The notes below the pieces were generated by a model, which made no database searches, was not told the DNA's origin, and was given only the letters and a program-made list of their open reading frames with translations. A stretch of 64,000 bases of DNA from an uncultured Clostridia bacterium (GTDB lineage Bacteria; Bacillota; Clostridia; Oscillospirales; Acutalibacteraceae): assembly GCA_946407065.1 (NCBI GenBank), contig CAMJMQ010000008.1, positions 39,928-103,927 on the forward strand, in the 5' to 3' direction. Below are positions 16,065 to 23,773 of this stretch, one piece after another. The first letter of the stretch is position 1, and each line of letters starts with the position of its first letter. A program made the position numbers and the translations under genes.

Positions 16065-17246
16065 TCAGAATCGCGCGGGGGTCATGTACTTATATTTCTT
16101 TGTTTTGAGCAGACCCTGTGATGAATCCAATACGTCCTTATGATAATGCACACTCTGTACCAGTCCGATACTGATCAAAACAGAGAGTAGGGAAGTACCG
16201 CCGGATGAAAAGAACGGAAGCGTGATGCCGACTACAGGGAGTAATCCGAGCACCATACCGATATTGATGATCGACTGTACACTGATCATCGCAAACACAC
16301 CGACGCAGATCATCCTTCCCGGATAATCGCGCGCCGACACCGCGTTCATCGCGAGCTTAATGCAGATCAAAAGCAGGATAAACACCAGCAGCACACAGCC
16401 AATAAAACCGAGCTCTTCACCTGCCACGGTGAAAATGAAATCGTTCTCCTGCTCGGGAACGATCCCCGAGGCAACCCTTGCGCCGTTGCCCAGTCCCGTG
16501 CCGCTCAATCCGCCGGACGCGACGCTAACCTTGCCCTGGTACTGCTGCCAGCCGTAATTCTTCATCGCGTTTCCGTCGATATCGAAAATCGCGGTAAAGC
16601 GGTTCTTTTGCTCTTCATTGAGAAAATAATTCCACAATATCGGGATTCCTGCCGCGAGCAACACCAGCATAATCAAAAAGTATCTCAGCTGTACGCCGCC
16701 GATGAACGCCATGATGAGGAACATGAACAGGAAAATCAGCACCGTACCGTCGTCGCCCTGCATATGGATCAGCACCACAGGTACCGCCATATGGATCACC
16801 AGTGAGAGCACGCCGAGCAGATGATGGAGCATGTCGTTCTCCTTGAGCAGCTGCAAATGTCGGGAGAAGGTGATGATAAAGAACACCTTTACCAGCTCCG
16901 AGGGCTGGAAGGAGATCCCGCCGGGCAGCATGATCCACGCGGTATCATCCGTGCCGGTGACGTTTCGTCCGAACACAAACACCAGGAGCAGCAGCCCGAG
17001 CGATACGATCATCAACACAATCCAATGCCGCGTGATATGCTCATAGTCAATGAGCGTGATAACGACCGCCGCGATATATCCTAAAACGAGCGCCAATACC
17101 TGCGGCGCCATGTAGTTGTAATCCGAGGCTCTCTGCATCGAATTGATCAATAGCAGACTGTACGCGCTTGCCGCAATGGTCAGCAGCCACAGGATCACGT
17201 CTGATTTTGTAAAAAACTGAGTTAATCCTTTAAGTGCTTTTTGCAT
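16065..17246 (-). CDS. rodA: RodA/FtsW/SpoVE-family peptidoglycan polymerase
   Basis: The 393-residue SEDS protein has about ten membrane segments. It carries FQPSELVKVFFIITFSRHL, GDDGTVLIFLFMF and the C-terminal block INIGMVLGLLPVVGITLPFFSSGGTSLL typical of the family. SEDS proteins polymerise lipid II. The short cytoplasmic tail and the Asp-rich loop after VLIHMQGDDGT suit RodA better than FtsW, but SpoVE cannot be excluded. It is a single gene with its own terminator. The REP-like half copy at 17262 lies upstream. Confidence 0.88.
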   Translation of the reverse strand: MQKALKGLTQFFTKSDVILWLLTIAASAYSLLLINSMQRASDYNYMAPQVLALVLGYIAAVVITLIDYEHITRHWIVLMIVSLGLLLLVFVFGRNVTGTDDTAWIMLPGGISFQPSELVKVFFIITFSRHLQLLKENDMLHHLLGVLSLVIHMAVPVVLIHMQGDDGTVLIFLFMFLIMAFIGGVQLRYFLIMLVLLAAGIPILWNYFLNEEQKNRFTAIFDIDGNAMKNYGWQQYQGKVSVASGGLSGTGLGNGARVASGIVPEQENDFIFTVAGEELGFIGCVLLVFILLLICIKLAMNAVSARDYPGRMICVGVFAMISVQSIINIGMVLGLLPVVGITLPFFSSGGTSLLSVLISIGLVQSVHYHKDVLDSSQGLLKTKKYKYMTPARF

Positions 17247-17261
17247 AGATAACCTTTCAAT

Positions 17262-17300
17262 ATAATCGTCATTGCGAAATCCCTTTCAGGGACTGTGGTA
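17262..17300. repeat. Partial REP-like element (TCATTGCGA end)
   Basis: CGTCATTGCGAAATCCC carries one end of the family, followed by the small stem CCCTTTCAGGG. No opposite end is recognisable. Confidence 0.5.
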
Positions 17301-17475
17301 TATTAACCGATTTCTGATTTTCGATTTCTGTTTTCTCCTATCATTATAGTGAATGAGAAACTTGAATTCAAGATAAATATTTGTAATAATTTCGTTTATT
17401 TTATCCTATGGCATTATTCCGAGGCGATCATATGTTAAAATATTCAATTGATAAAATCAATCAGAGGTAGATTTC

Positions 17476-17913
17476 ATGAAAGTGACAACCTCCTGTACGC
17501 GTGACACGGAGCAGTTGGGCGAGAAGCTCGCGTCGGTATTGCACGGCAAAGAAACGATCGCCCTGTTCGGTGATCTGGGCGCCGGCAAGACCGCCTTTAC
17601 CCGCGGGCTGTGCTCGGGGCTGGGGATTACAGACGGCGTATGCAGTCCGACCTTTGCCATTGTCAACGCGTATCAGGGAAAGTTTCCGGTCTATCACTTC
17701 GATATGTACCGTATCACCGATCTTGATGATCTGTTCGCGACCGGCTTCTATGACTATATCGGCAACGGCGTGATCATCATCGAGTGGAGCGAGAATATCG
17801 AAAGTGAGCTCGAGCCGGATTGTATCCGTATCCGTATCGAGAAAACGGATAACGAGAACGAGAGAATATTTGACATAAGGGGGTTGGATGAATATGCTGA
17901 TCTGTTCCGTTGA
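17476..17913 (+). CDS. tsaE: tRNA t6A-synthesis ATPase TsaE
   Basis: The 145-residue P-loop protein has Walker A LFGDLGAGKTAF, then SPTFAIVNAY and HFDMYRITD, and a final IIIEWSENI. TsaE, with TsaB and TsaD, transfers the threonylcarbamoyl group to A37 of ANN-decoding tRNAs. CAGAGG precedes the ATG. The gene overlaps tsaB by 26 bp. The MtaB enzyme at 2.1 kb acts on the finished product. Confidence 0.94.
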   Translation: MKVTTSCTRDTEQLGEKLASVLHGKETIALFGDLGAGKTAFTRGLCSGLGITDGVCSPTFAIVNAYQGKFPVYHFDMYRITDLDDLFATGFYDYIGNGVIIIEWSENIESELEPDCIRIRIEKTDNENERIFDIRGLDEYADLFR

Positions 17914-18604
17914 TTCCTCCGCGACCCCTGCGTCGGTTTGTTTGCTCGAGGATGACAAGATCATTGCCGAGTATTATTTGAACACCGGCTTTACGCACAG
18001 CCAAACGCTGATGGCGATGCTCGAATCAGTGTTGAAGATATCGGGCAAGAGCGCCGATGACATTGATTTGTATGCTGTCAACAGCGGTCCCGGGAGCTTT
18101 ACCGGCGTGCGAATCGGTGTGAGCGCCGTCAAGGGCATGGCTTACGCGCAGAACAAGCGCTGTGTTGAGGTCTCGACCTTAGCGAGCATGGCGTATAACT
18201 TTCTCGGCAATCACGCGATCATCTGCGCCTGTATGGACGCCAGGCGCCGTCAGGTCTATCATGGACTGTTCCGTGTGGACGGCGACAAGATCGAGCGGCT
18301 GTGTGAAGACAAGGCGATCGCTGTCGAGGAGCTGCTGGGCAGCTTACCGAAGGATGAGGAGATCATCCTCGTCGGCGACGGCGCTGAGTTAGTTTATCAA
18401 AGCGCTGAGGATCCCGCGATCAAATTAGCGCCGCCGAACCTCAGATATCAACGAGCTTCATCGGTCGCATTAGCGGCTGTTGAAACATACAACAGGGGAA
18501 AGGTCGTCTCTCCCGCAGCGCTGATGCCCCGCTATCTCCGTCTTTCTCAGGCGGAGCGGGAACGCAACGCCAAAATCAAACAAGAACAGGATGGTGCTTT
18601 ATGA
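17888..18604 (+). CDS. tsaB: tRNA t6A-synthesis scaffold TsaB
   Basis: The 238-residue actin-fold protein starts ICSVDSSATPASVCLLED and has the characteristic AVNSGPGSFTGVRIGVSAVKGMA. It binds TsaD and TsaE. Either ATG at 17888 or 17894 is possible; GGGGGTTGG upstream of the first favours 17888. It overlaps both tsaE and rpiB, so the operon is tightly coupled. tsaD is not in the window. Confidence 0.94.
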   Translation: MNMLICSVDSSATPASVCLLEDDKIIAEYYLNTGFTHSQTLMAMLESVLKISGKSADDIDLYAVNSGPGSFTGVRIGVSAVKGMAYAQNKRCVEVSTLASMAYNFLGNHAIICACMDARRRQVYHGLFRVDGDKIERLCEDKAIAVEELLGSLPKDEEIILVGDGAELVYQSAEDPAIKLAPPNLRYQRASSVALAAVETYNRGKVVSPAALMPRYLRLSQAERERNAKIKQEQDGAL

Positions 18605-19050
18605 TAGCAATCGGATGCGATCATGGCGGTCTTGCGATCAAGAATGCTGTGATCAACTACATGAAAGAAAATGGGATCGCCTATCACGACTACGGCTGTT
18701 ATACCGACGAGAGCGTGGATTATCCCGTTTACGCGTATCAGGTGGCAAAAAGCGTCGCTGGCGGAAACGCGGAACTGGGGATCATCTGCTGCGGTACCGG
18801 CATCGGTGTTTCGATGGCAGCCAACAAGATCAAGGGCATTCGAGCCGCGGTATGTACCGACGAGTTCTGTGCCGAGATGACCCGCCGCCACAATAACGCC
18901 AACATCATGTGCATGGGCGGCAGAGTGATCGATGAAGAAAAGGCGGTCAAGCTCGCCTCCATCTTCCTGAACACCCCCTTTGACGGCGGCAGACATGAAA
19001 AACGCGTCAACATGATCACCGAGATCGAAAACGATAGTTTTACTATTTAA
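18601..19050 (+). CDS. rpiB: Ribose-5-phosphate isomerase B
   Basis: The 149-residue enzyme interconverts ribose and ribulose 5-phosphate. It begins IAIGCDHGGLAIK, with the active-site Cys in GIICCGTGIGVSM and the phosphate-binding RRHNNANIMCMGGR. The length is normal. Its ATG overlaps the tsaB stop (ATGA). With upp it feeds PRPP-linked metabolism. Confidence 0.95.
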   Translation: MIAIGCDHGGLAIKNAVINYMKENGIAYHDYGCYTDESVDYPVYAYQVAKSVAGGNAELGIICCGTGIGVSMAANKIKGIRAAVCTDEFCAEMTRRHNNANIMCMGGRVIDEEKAVKLASIFLNTPFDGGRHEKRVNMITEIENDSFTI

Positions 19051-19085
19051 TTAGTATTTATCGATAAAAGAAAGAAGGATTCATA

Positions 19086-19781
19086 ATGAGCAGTAAAGTG
19101 ACAATTTTTGACCATCCGCTGATCCAGCACAAGCTGTCGATCCTGCGTGACGAAAACACCGGTACCAAGGAATTCCGCGAGCTGATCTCCGAGATCTCCA
19201 TGCTGATGTGCTATGAGGCGACCAGAGATCTGCCCCTCGAGGATGTACAGATCAAAACCCCCATGGCAACGATGATCGCCAAGCAGATCAAGGGCAGAAA
19301 GCTTGCTTTTGTCCCGATCCTGCGCGCGGGCTGCGGTATGCTGGATGCGATGTTGACCATGGTACCGTCCGCTAAGGTCGGCCATATCGGTCTGTACAGA
19401 GATGAAGTTACCCATAAGCCCGTCGAGTATTACAACAAGCTCCCCGGTGATGTTCACGAGAGAGATGTATTCGTGCTCGATCCGATGCTTGCCACCGGCG
19501 GTAGCGCTGTGGACGCGATCAGCATCATCAAGCGCTCCAACCCGCGCTCCATCCGTTTTCTGTGCATTATCGCGGCTCCCGAGGGCATCGAGGTACTGTC
19601 AAAGGAACATCCCGACGTAGAGATCTACTGCGCCGCCAAGGATGAAAAGCTCAACGAGAACTGCTACATCCTGCCCGGTCTGGGCGATGCGGGCGACCGT
19701 ATCTACGGTACCGATGTTGTCGGTGAAGTCTCCGTCGATAAGCGCGGCAGTACCGTCAAGCTCCGTTCCAAGACCACATGA
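19086..19781 (+). CDS. upp: Uracil phosphoribosyltransferase
   Basis: The 231-residue salvage enzyme makes UMP from uracil and PRPP. It starts [21 protein letters not shown], has [15 protein letters not shown] and the PRPP loop [18 protein letters not shown], and ends the fold with [16 protein letters not shown]. It carries about 20 extra residues after the normal end ([15 protein letters not shown]), longer than the usual ~209. GAAGGA precedes the ATG. Confidence 0.95.
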   Translation: MSSKVTIFDHPLIQHKLSILRDENTGTKEFRELISEISMLMCYEATRDLPLEDVQIKTPMATMIAKQIKGRKLAFVPILRAGCGMLDAMLTMVPSAKVGHIGLYRDEVTHKPVEYYNKLPGDVHERDVFVLDPMLATGGSAVDAISIIKRSNPRSIRFLCIIAAPEGIEVLSKEHPDVEIYCAAKDEKLNENCYILPGLGDAGDRIYGTDVVGEVSVDKRGSTVKLRSKTT

Positions 19782-20296
19782 TGAGAAAGCTGACCGCTAT
19801 ACTGTGTATATTAACATTGTGCGCGTGTTTTTTATCGGCGTGCGGTAAAAAAGCCGACGGCGCGATGGAACCCCTCAAGGATGAAAACGGCGCCGTGACC
19901 GGTTATGAGCGCAAATATCATAACGATAACGGCGACGTTACCCGATGGGATGTGTATGACGCCAATCAACAGTATGATCACTATGTCCTCTATGAATACG
20001 ACAGCAACAATCGCCTCGCCAAAGAGACCTATTATCAGGCAAGCGGCATCGGCGTCTACTACTACGCCTACTCCTACAACGATTCCGGCAAAATAGCAGA
20101 GGAAGATTTTGTTTCTGTCAAGGAAGGCTCTACGCGTACGCTCTATGACGCGGACGGTCACGAGGAGAAGCGCTATACCTATGATCGTGACGATCAACTC
20201 ATCAAGTATGAGGTGTACCAAAATGATACATGGGTAGCATCCGAGCTCCCGACAGAGGCCGAAACGACCGACACGGTCGATCCGACCGCATCATAA
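19778..20296 (+). CDS. Lipoprotein with YD-repeat-like segments
   Basis: The 172-residue protein has a lipoprotein signal ending in the lipobox LSAC (Cys about residue 22). Tyr/Asp-rich strands of the YD/RHS-repeat type follow ([44 protein letters not shown]). The tail is acidic. It would be anchored on the outer face of the membrane. Function unknown. The ATG overlaps the upp stop, which is surprising company for a cell-surface protein. Confidence 0.75.
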   Translation: MMRKLTAILCILTLCACFLSACGKKADGAMEPLKDENGAVTGYERKYHNDNGDVTRWDVYDANQQYDHYVLYEYDSNNRLAKETYYQASGIGVYYYAYSYNDSGKIAEEDFVSVKEGSTRTLYDADGHEEKRYTYDRDDQLIKYEVYQNDTWVASELPTEAETTDTVDPTAS

Positions 20297-20325
20297 GTGA
20301 ATAATGAGCTATTACAAAAGCCGCT

Positions 20326-20350
20326 CTCCCGAATAGGAAAGCGGCTTTGC
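20326..20350. terminator. Bidirectional terminator
   Basis: AAAGCCGCT pairs with AGCGGCTTT. It closes the plus-strand upp-lipoprotein run and the minus-strand gene ending at 20361. Confidence 0.8.
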
Positions 20351-20360
20351 TGTATACAAT

Positions 20361-20690
20361 TTATTTTTTTGATTTCTTGGGCTTTGCCTCAGCGGGCGCT
20401 TCGGGTCCTGCCTTAGCCTCAGCTTTTACCTCGGGCTCGGCAGCCGGCTCTTCGGCGGGTTTTTCAGCGGGCGCTTCCTCAGCCGCAACCTCTTCTGCGG
20501 GAGCCTCGACAGCTTCCTCGGTCGGGATCTCGGTGCCTTCCGCTTCCACGTTGAAGTTCTCGGATTCTGCCCATTCGATCACCATATCTCTTCCTGCTTT
20601 AGCGGTCTCAGCCACTGCGACGATCAAATCATCGGCAGCAAGAACAAAAGATTTCGCGGTTTTGAGCCAATATTTTTTTAAATTAGCCAT
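20361..20690 (-). CDS. Small protein with Ala/Glu/Pro-rich tail
   Basis: The 109-residue protein opens ANLKKYWLKTAKSFVLAADDLIVAVAETA, a possible amphipathic helix. About 60 residues of low-complexity EEAPAEKPAEEPA repeats follow, ending in a basic PKKSKK. AAGGAG stands seven bases before the ATG, so it is probably expressed. I recognise no family. Confidence 0.6.
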   Translation of the reverse strand: MANLKKYWLKTAKSFVLAADDLIVAVAETAKAGRDMVIEWAESENFNVEAEGTEIPTEEAVEAPAEEVAAEEAPAEKPAEEPAAEPEVKAEAKAGPEAPAEAKPKKSKK

Positions 20691-20822
20691 TTTGTCAACT
20701 CCTTTAGTTTTTTTCTTTTATTATAGCCTGTGCATACGGTAAAGTCAAATAAACTTTTTGCTAAAGCAGAATATCCGTTGACTGTTGATGAAAGTTCCGT
20801 TCAACCGCTTGTGAAATAACAC

Positions 20823-20851
20823 TTGATTTATTGAATGTTTTGTTGTATAAT
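20823..20851 (+). promoter_or_regulatory. Promoter of tRNA-Leu
   Basis: TTGATT and TATAAT are 17 bp apart, 14 bp before the tRNA. Confidence 0.75.
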
Positions 20852-20864
20852 ACAGAATGTTCCC

Positions 20865-20951
20865 GCCGGCATGTCGGAATTGGCAGACGAGACAGACTCA
20901 AAATCTGTTGTCTTTGCGGGCGTGTGGGTTCGAGTCCCACTGCCGGCACCA
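20865..20951 (+). tRNA. tRNA-Leu (anticodon CAA)
   Basis: Acceptor GCCGGCA pairs with TGCCGGC, followed by A73 and an encoded CCA. The anticodon loop CTCAAAA reads CAA. A long variable arm, as in class II tRNAs, precedes the T-arm GTGGG-TTCGAGT-CCCAC. Confidence 0.95.
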
Positions 20952-20952
20952 T

Positions 20953-20989
20953 TGTAATACAAAAGGGTATCCACGATGGATGCCCTTTT
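20953..20989 (+). terminator. Terminator of tRNA-Leu
   Basis: ACAAAAGGGTATCC pairs with GGATGCCCTTTTGT (one mismatch). Equivalent stems recur in the later units near 21190, 21424 and 21657. Confidence 0.8.
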
Positions 20990-21355
20990 GTGTTTCATCT
21001 GTACAGTGACGGAAGTGGGACTCGAAGGCGAGTGTGTCAAGCCGTAAGCCGCGCGCAAGGCGCAGACAAAAACACGATAGTATCGTGTTTTTAACGAGAG
21101 AGCAGATAATCCGTATCTGATACTTGATGCTACCAAACGAGATCGATTTAATAAACAAATAGGACACCCACTGCCGGCACCATTGTAATACAAAAGGGTA
21201 TCCCAGATGGATAGCCTTTTGTGTTTCATCTGTACAGTGACGGAAGTGGGACTCGAAGGCGAGAGTGCCGAGGTTCAAGCTGTGCGAAGAACCGAAGGTA
21301 AAAACAGTATGGCATACTGTTTTTAACGAGAGCGCAGATGAGACGCTTCTGTTAT

Positions 21356-21384
21356 TTGATGCTAACACGCGAAATCGATATAAT
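21356..21384 (+). promoter_or_regulatory. Promoter inside array unit 2
   Basis: TTGATG and TATAAT are 17 bp apart. The expected start near 21391 would give a short RNA made of the copied tRNA tail, CCA and the terminator stem. Unit 1 has the weaker TTGATG-17-TTTAAT. Confidence 0.55.
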
Positions 21385-21588
21385 ATATAATATGAGATAC
21401 CCACTGCCGGCACCATTGTAATACAAAAGGGTATCCCGGATGGATACCCTTTTGTGTTTCATCTGTACAGTGACGGAAGTGGGACTCGAAGGCGAGAGTG
21501 CCGAGGTTCAAGCTGTGCGAAGAACCGAAGGTAAAAACAGTATGGCATACTGTTTTTAACGAGAGCGCAGATGAGACGCTTCTGTTAT

Positions 21589-21617
21589 TTGATGCTAACA
21601 CGCGAAATCGATATAAT
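21589..21617 (+). promoter_or_regulatory. Promoter inside array unit 3
   Basis: Same TTGATG-17-TATAAT arrangement as in unit 2, facing the tail copy at 21633. Confidence 0.55.
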
Positions 21618-21746
21618 ATATAATATGAGATACCCACTGCCGGCACCATTGTAATACAAAAGGGTATCCCGGATGGATACCCTTTTGTGTTTCATCTGTA
21701 CAGTGTCGGAAGCAAGTAATTGATTTGAGAAAGGGAGGATAGCGCC

Positions 21747-22592
21747 ATGCCGCAATTTATCATCTTATATAATCCCTTGAGCGATAACGGACAGGGGGAA
21801 GCGCAAACCAAGTTGCTCAGTAATCGACTGGAGGGCAACGATCTTCGCCTGATCGATCTCACCAAGTGTGATGATATCCAAAAGATGATCGGAGAATCCC
21901 ATCCCGATGATACCTTCATCCTCTCCGGCAGCGACGGCACGCTGAATCGCTTTCTCAATGAGATTGACACAATAGAGATCAAAAACGAGATCCTGTATTA
22001 CGCGACCGGTTCAGGCAACGACTTTTTGATGAGCTTAGGCATCGAAAAGGGTAATCTCGTCCCCCTCAATCCGTTTTTCGGCACATTACCGACCGTTACC
22101 GTCAACGGACAAGACCGCAAATTCATCAACGGCGTCGGTTTCGGCTTCGACGGCTATTGCAGTGAAGCAGCCGACGCGCTTCGTGAAAAGGGTGACAGAC
22201 ATATCAACACCATGGGGATCGCCGTCAAGGGACTCTTGTTCGGGTTCAAGCCCGTGAACGCCACGATCACCGTCGATGACTGTACCGAGCGCTTCAAGGA
22301 TGTATGGCTCGCTCCCACGATGTTCGGCAGTTTTTATAACGGCGGAATGATCCCGGTTCCCGATCAGGATCGCGAGGATGGCGTTGTGTCTGTGATGGTG
22401 CTCTATCACTGCAATAGAGGAAAGGCGCTGACGGTTTTTTTGAAGCTCTATCGAGGTGAATATATCCACGACGAGAACATCGTCAGGATCATCAAGGGAC
22501 ACAATATCAACGTAGAATTCGACAGCCCCACCGCGCTGGTGATCGACGGCGAGGTCATCAAAAACGTCACCTCTTACTCCGTGAAACGATGA
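21747..22592 (+). CDS. Diacylglycerol kinase-family lipid kinase
   Basis: The 281-residue protein has the DAGK catalytic fold. IILYNPLSDNGQG is the usual N-P-x-S-G start, ATGSGNDFLMSLGI the nucleotide/substrate block, and NGVGFGFDGY and NGGMIPVP the C-terminal sandwich. The canonical GGDGT loop reads SGSDGT, so its second Gly is Ser. The YegS/DgkB/BmrU family phosphorylates diacylglycerol or sphingoid lipids; the substrate here is unknown. AAAGGGAGG lies before the ATG. It starts just after the tRNA-Leu array and has its own terminator. Confidence 0.85.
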   Translation: MPQFIILYNPLSDNGQGEAQTKLLSNRLEGNDLRLIDLTKCDDIQKMIGESHPDDTFILSGSDGTLNRFLNEIDTIEIKNEILYYATGSGNDFLMSLGIEKGNLVPLNPFFGTLPTVTVNGQDRKFINGVGFGFDGYCSEAADALREKGDRHINTMGIAVKGLLFGFKPVNATITVDDCTERFKDVWLAPTMFGSFYNGGMIPVPDQDREDGVVSVMVLYHCNRGKALTVFLKLYRGEYIHDENIVRIIKGHNINVEFDSPTALVIDGEVIKNVTSYSVKR

Positions 22593-22602
22593 TAGAATGA
22601 CT

Positions 22603-22627
22603 GGCTCCGAGGAATCGGAGCCTTTTT
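22603..22627 (+). terminator. Terminator of the lipid kinase gene
   Basis: GGCTCCGA/TCGGAGCC stem with a 4-base loop and five T. Confidence 0.88.
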
Positions 22628-22676
22628 ACCTATTGATTTCATCGGCAAAAACAGGTACAATAGGAGCGGTGATAAT

Positions 22677-23588
22677 ATGAAAGCAACTGTATGGCAAGAA
22701 CTGCTCGCAGCACTGGATAGGGGAGAGAGCCCCGATCTGGTTCTGTCCGCGGAAAATCAGACTTATATCCGCAAATTCGCCAAGAGCGACCGACTGATCC
22801 TGCTGGGCTGTGGTCATGTGTCGATCGACGTCTACCGACTGGCTAAAACCATCGGCTTCGATGTCGTCGCAGTCGATGACAGACCCATCTTTGCGAATTA
22901 TGAGCGTTTCCCCGACGCAGAGATCATCTGTGATGATTTTGTATCGGCAATTGAAAAGCTCCGTATCACGCACAGGGATTATATCTGTGTGCTGACCCGC
23001 GGTCACTTGTGGGACGCGCAGTGCATCCGCGCGATCCTGTCGGGTGAAATGCCGTATTATCTGGGGCTGATCAGTTCGAAAAAACGTGCCGCCGGACTGC
23101 GGGACATCCTGATCGAAGAAGGGTTCGATCAGGAAGCGATCGACGCGATTCATGCCCCCATCGGTCTAAAGATCGGCGCGATGACGACCGCTGAGATCGC
23201 GGTTTCCATCTGCGCGGAGCTGATACAGGAGCGGCACAAGCAATATGTCAAGCCGCGTGACAACGAGCTGGCACAGACGAATGTTGACTTCGATTTATTG
23301 CGCTATCTCGCTTTATCCGACGAGCCCCGCGCACTGGTGACGGTGTTGTCGTCCACCGGCTCTACTCCCGTCAAAAGCGGCAGTATGATGGCGGTCAACG
23401 CCCTCGGTCATGTTGCCGGAACCGTCGGCGGCGGGTGCGGTGAGGCGGCGGCGATCAACAAGGCGCGCCGTATGCTCGATAAGAGTGAACAGGCTGTTCT
23501 GCACATCGATATGAGCAACGAGGTCGCGGCGGATAACGACATGGTGTGCGGCGGAAGTATGACCGTGCTGATCGAAAATATCACCTGA
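22677..23588 (+). CDS. XdhC/CoxI-family protein with swapped domain order
   Basis: The 303-residue protein has the two domains of XdhC in reverse. The Rossmann domain comes first (RLILLGCGHVSIDVYRLAK, FDVVAVDDRP, LTRGHLWD, YYLGLISSKKRA). The XdhC_CoxI domain comes last (RALVTVLSSTGSTPVKSG, AGTVGGGCGEAAAI, MVCGGSMTVLIE). XdhC proteins bind molybdenum cofactor and load xanthine dehydrogenase-type hydroxylases with sulfurated cofactor. No molybdenum hydroxylase or cofactor gene is in the window. The ATG is preceded by GGAGCGG. Heptamer repeats follow about 70 bp downstream. Confidence 0.85.
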   Translation: MKATVWQELLAALDRGESPDLVLSAENQTYIRKFAKSDRLILLGCGHVSIDVYRLAKTIGFDVVAVDDRPIFANYERFPDAEIICDDFVSAIEKLRITHRDYICVLTRGHLWDAQCIRAILSGEMPYYLGLISSKKRAAGLRDILIEEGFDQEAIDAIHAPIGLKIGAMTTAEIAVSICAELIQERHKQYVKPRDNELAQTNVDFDLLRYLALSDEPRALVTVLSSTGSTPVKSGSMMAVNALGHVAGTVGGGCGEAAAINKARRMLDKSEQAVLHIDMSNEVAADNDMVCGGSMTVLIENIT

Positions 23589-23657
23589 CCGCTTACGCCA
23601 AGCATGATTAGCTTGCTTTAAAGCGATAAACATGGTATAATAACAGTGAATAACAAT

Positions 23658-23752
23658 TCACTAACCACTAACCACTAACCACTAACCACTAACCACTAAC
23701 CACTAACCACTAACCACTGACCACTAATCACTAATCACTAACCACTGACCAC
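23658..23752. repeat. Heptamer tandem repeat array (CACTAAC)n
   Basis: About 13 consecutive 7-bp units, first uniform CACTAAC, then variants CACTGAC and CACTAAT. The array ends just before metF. Short tracts of the same units are at 10189, 12044 and 35957. Confidence 0.95.
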
Positions 23753-23773
23753 TATATACAAACGGAGTACAAT

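Larger units (their letters stand above)
20936..21709 (+). repeat. Tandem array of tRNA-linked non-coding units after tRNA-Leu
   Basis: Three units start at 20936, 21167 and 21400 (periods 231, 233 and 233) and a fourth partial one runs from 21633 to about 21709. Each begins with the tRNA 3' tail CCCACTGCCGGCACCA and a terminator stem. An inverted T-arm strand AGTGGGACTCGAA follows (21014, 21245, 21478), then GGCGAG, a structured core, a hairpin of the AAAACA-TGTTTT type, GAGAGC, and an AT-rich end. Units two and three are nearly identical; unit one is diverged but keeps all elements. The minus-strand reading frames across the array are antisense-tRNA artefacts. Confidence 0.9.

Noticed and set aside
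20761..21649. Four minus-strand reading frames of 63-172 residues across tRNA-Leu and the array
   Set aside because: They read antisense through the tRNA and repeat units (GLEPTRPQ-type antisense-tRNA peptides), repeat the same residues per unit and have no ribosome sites.
20936..21709. CRISPR array
   Set aside because: Units of 231-233 bp are nearly identical over their whole length, with no repeat-spacer alternation and no cas genes.
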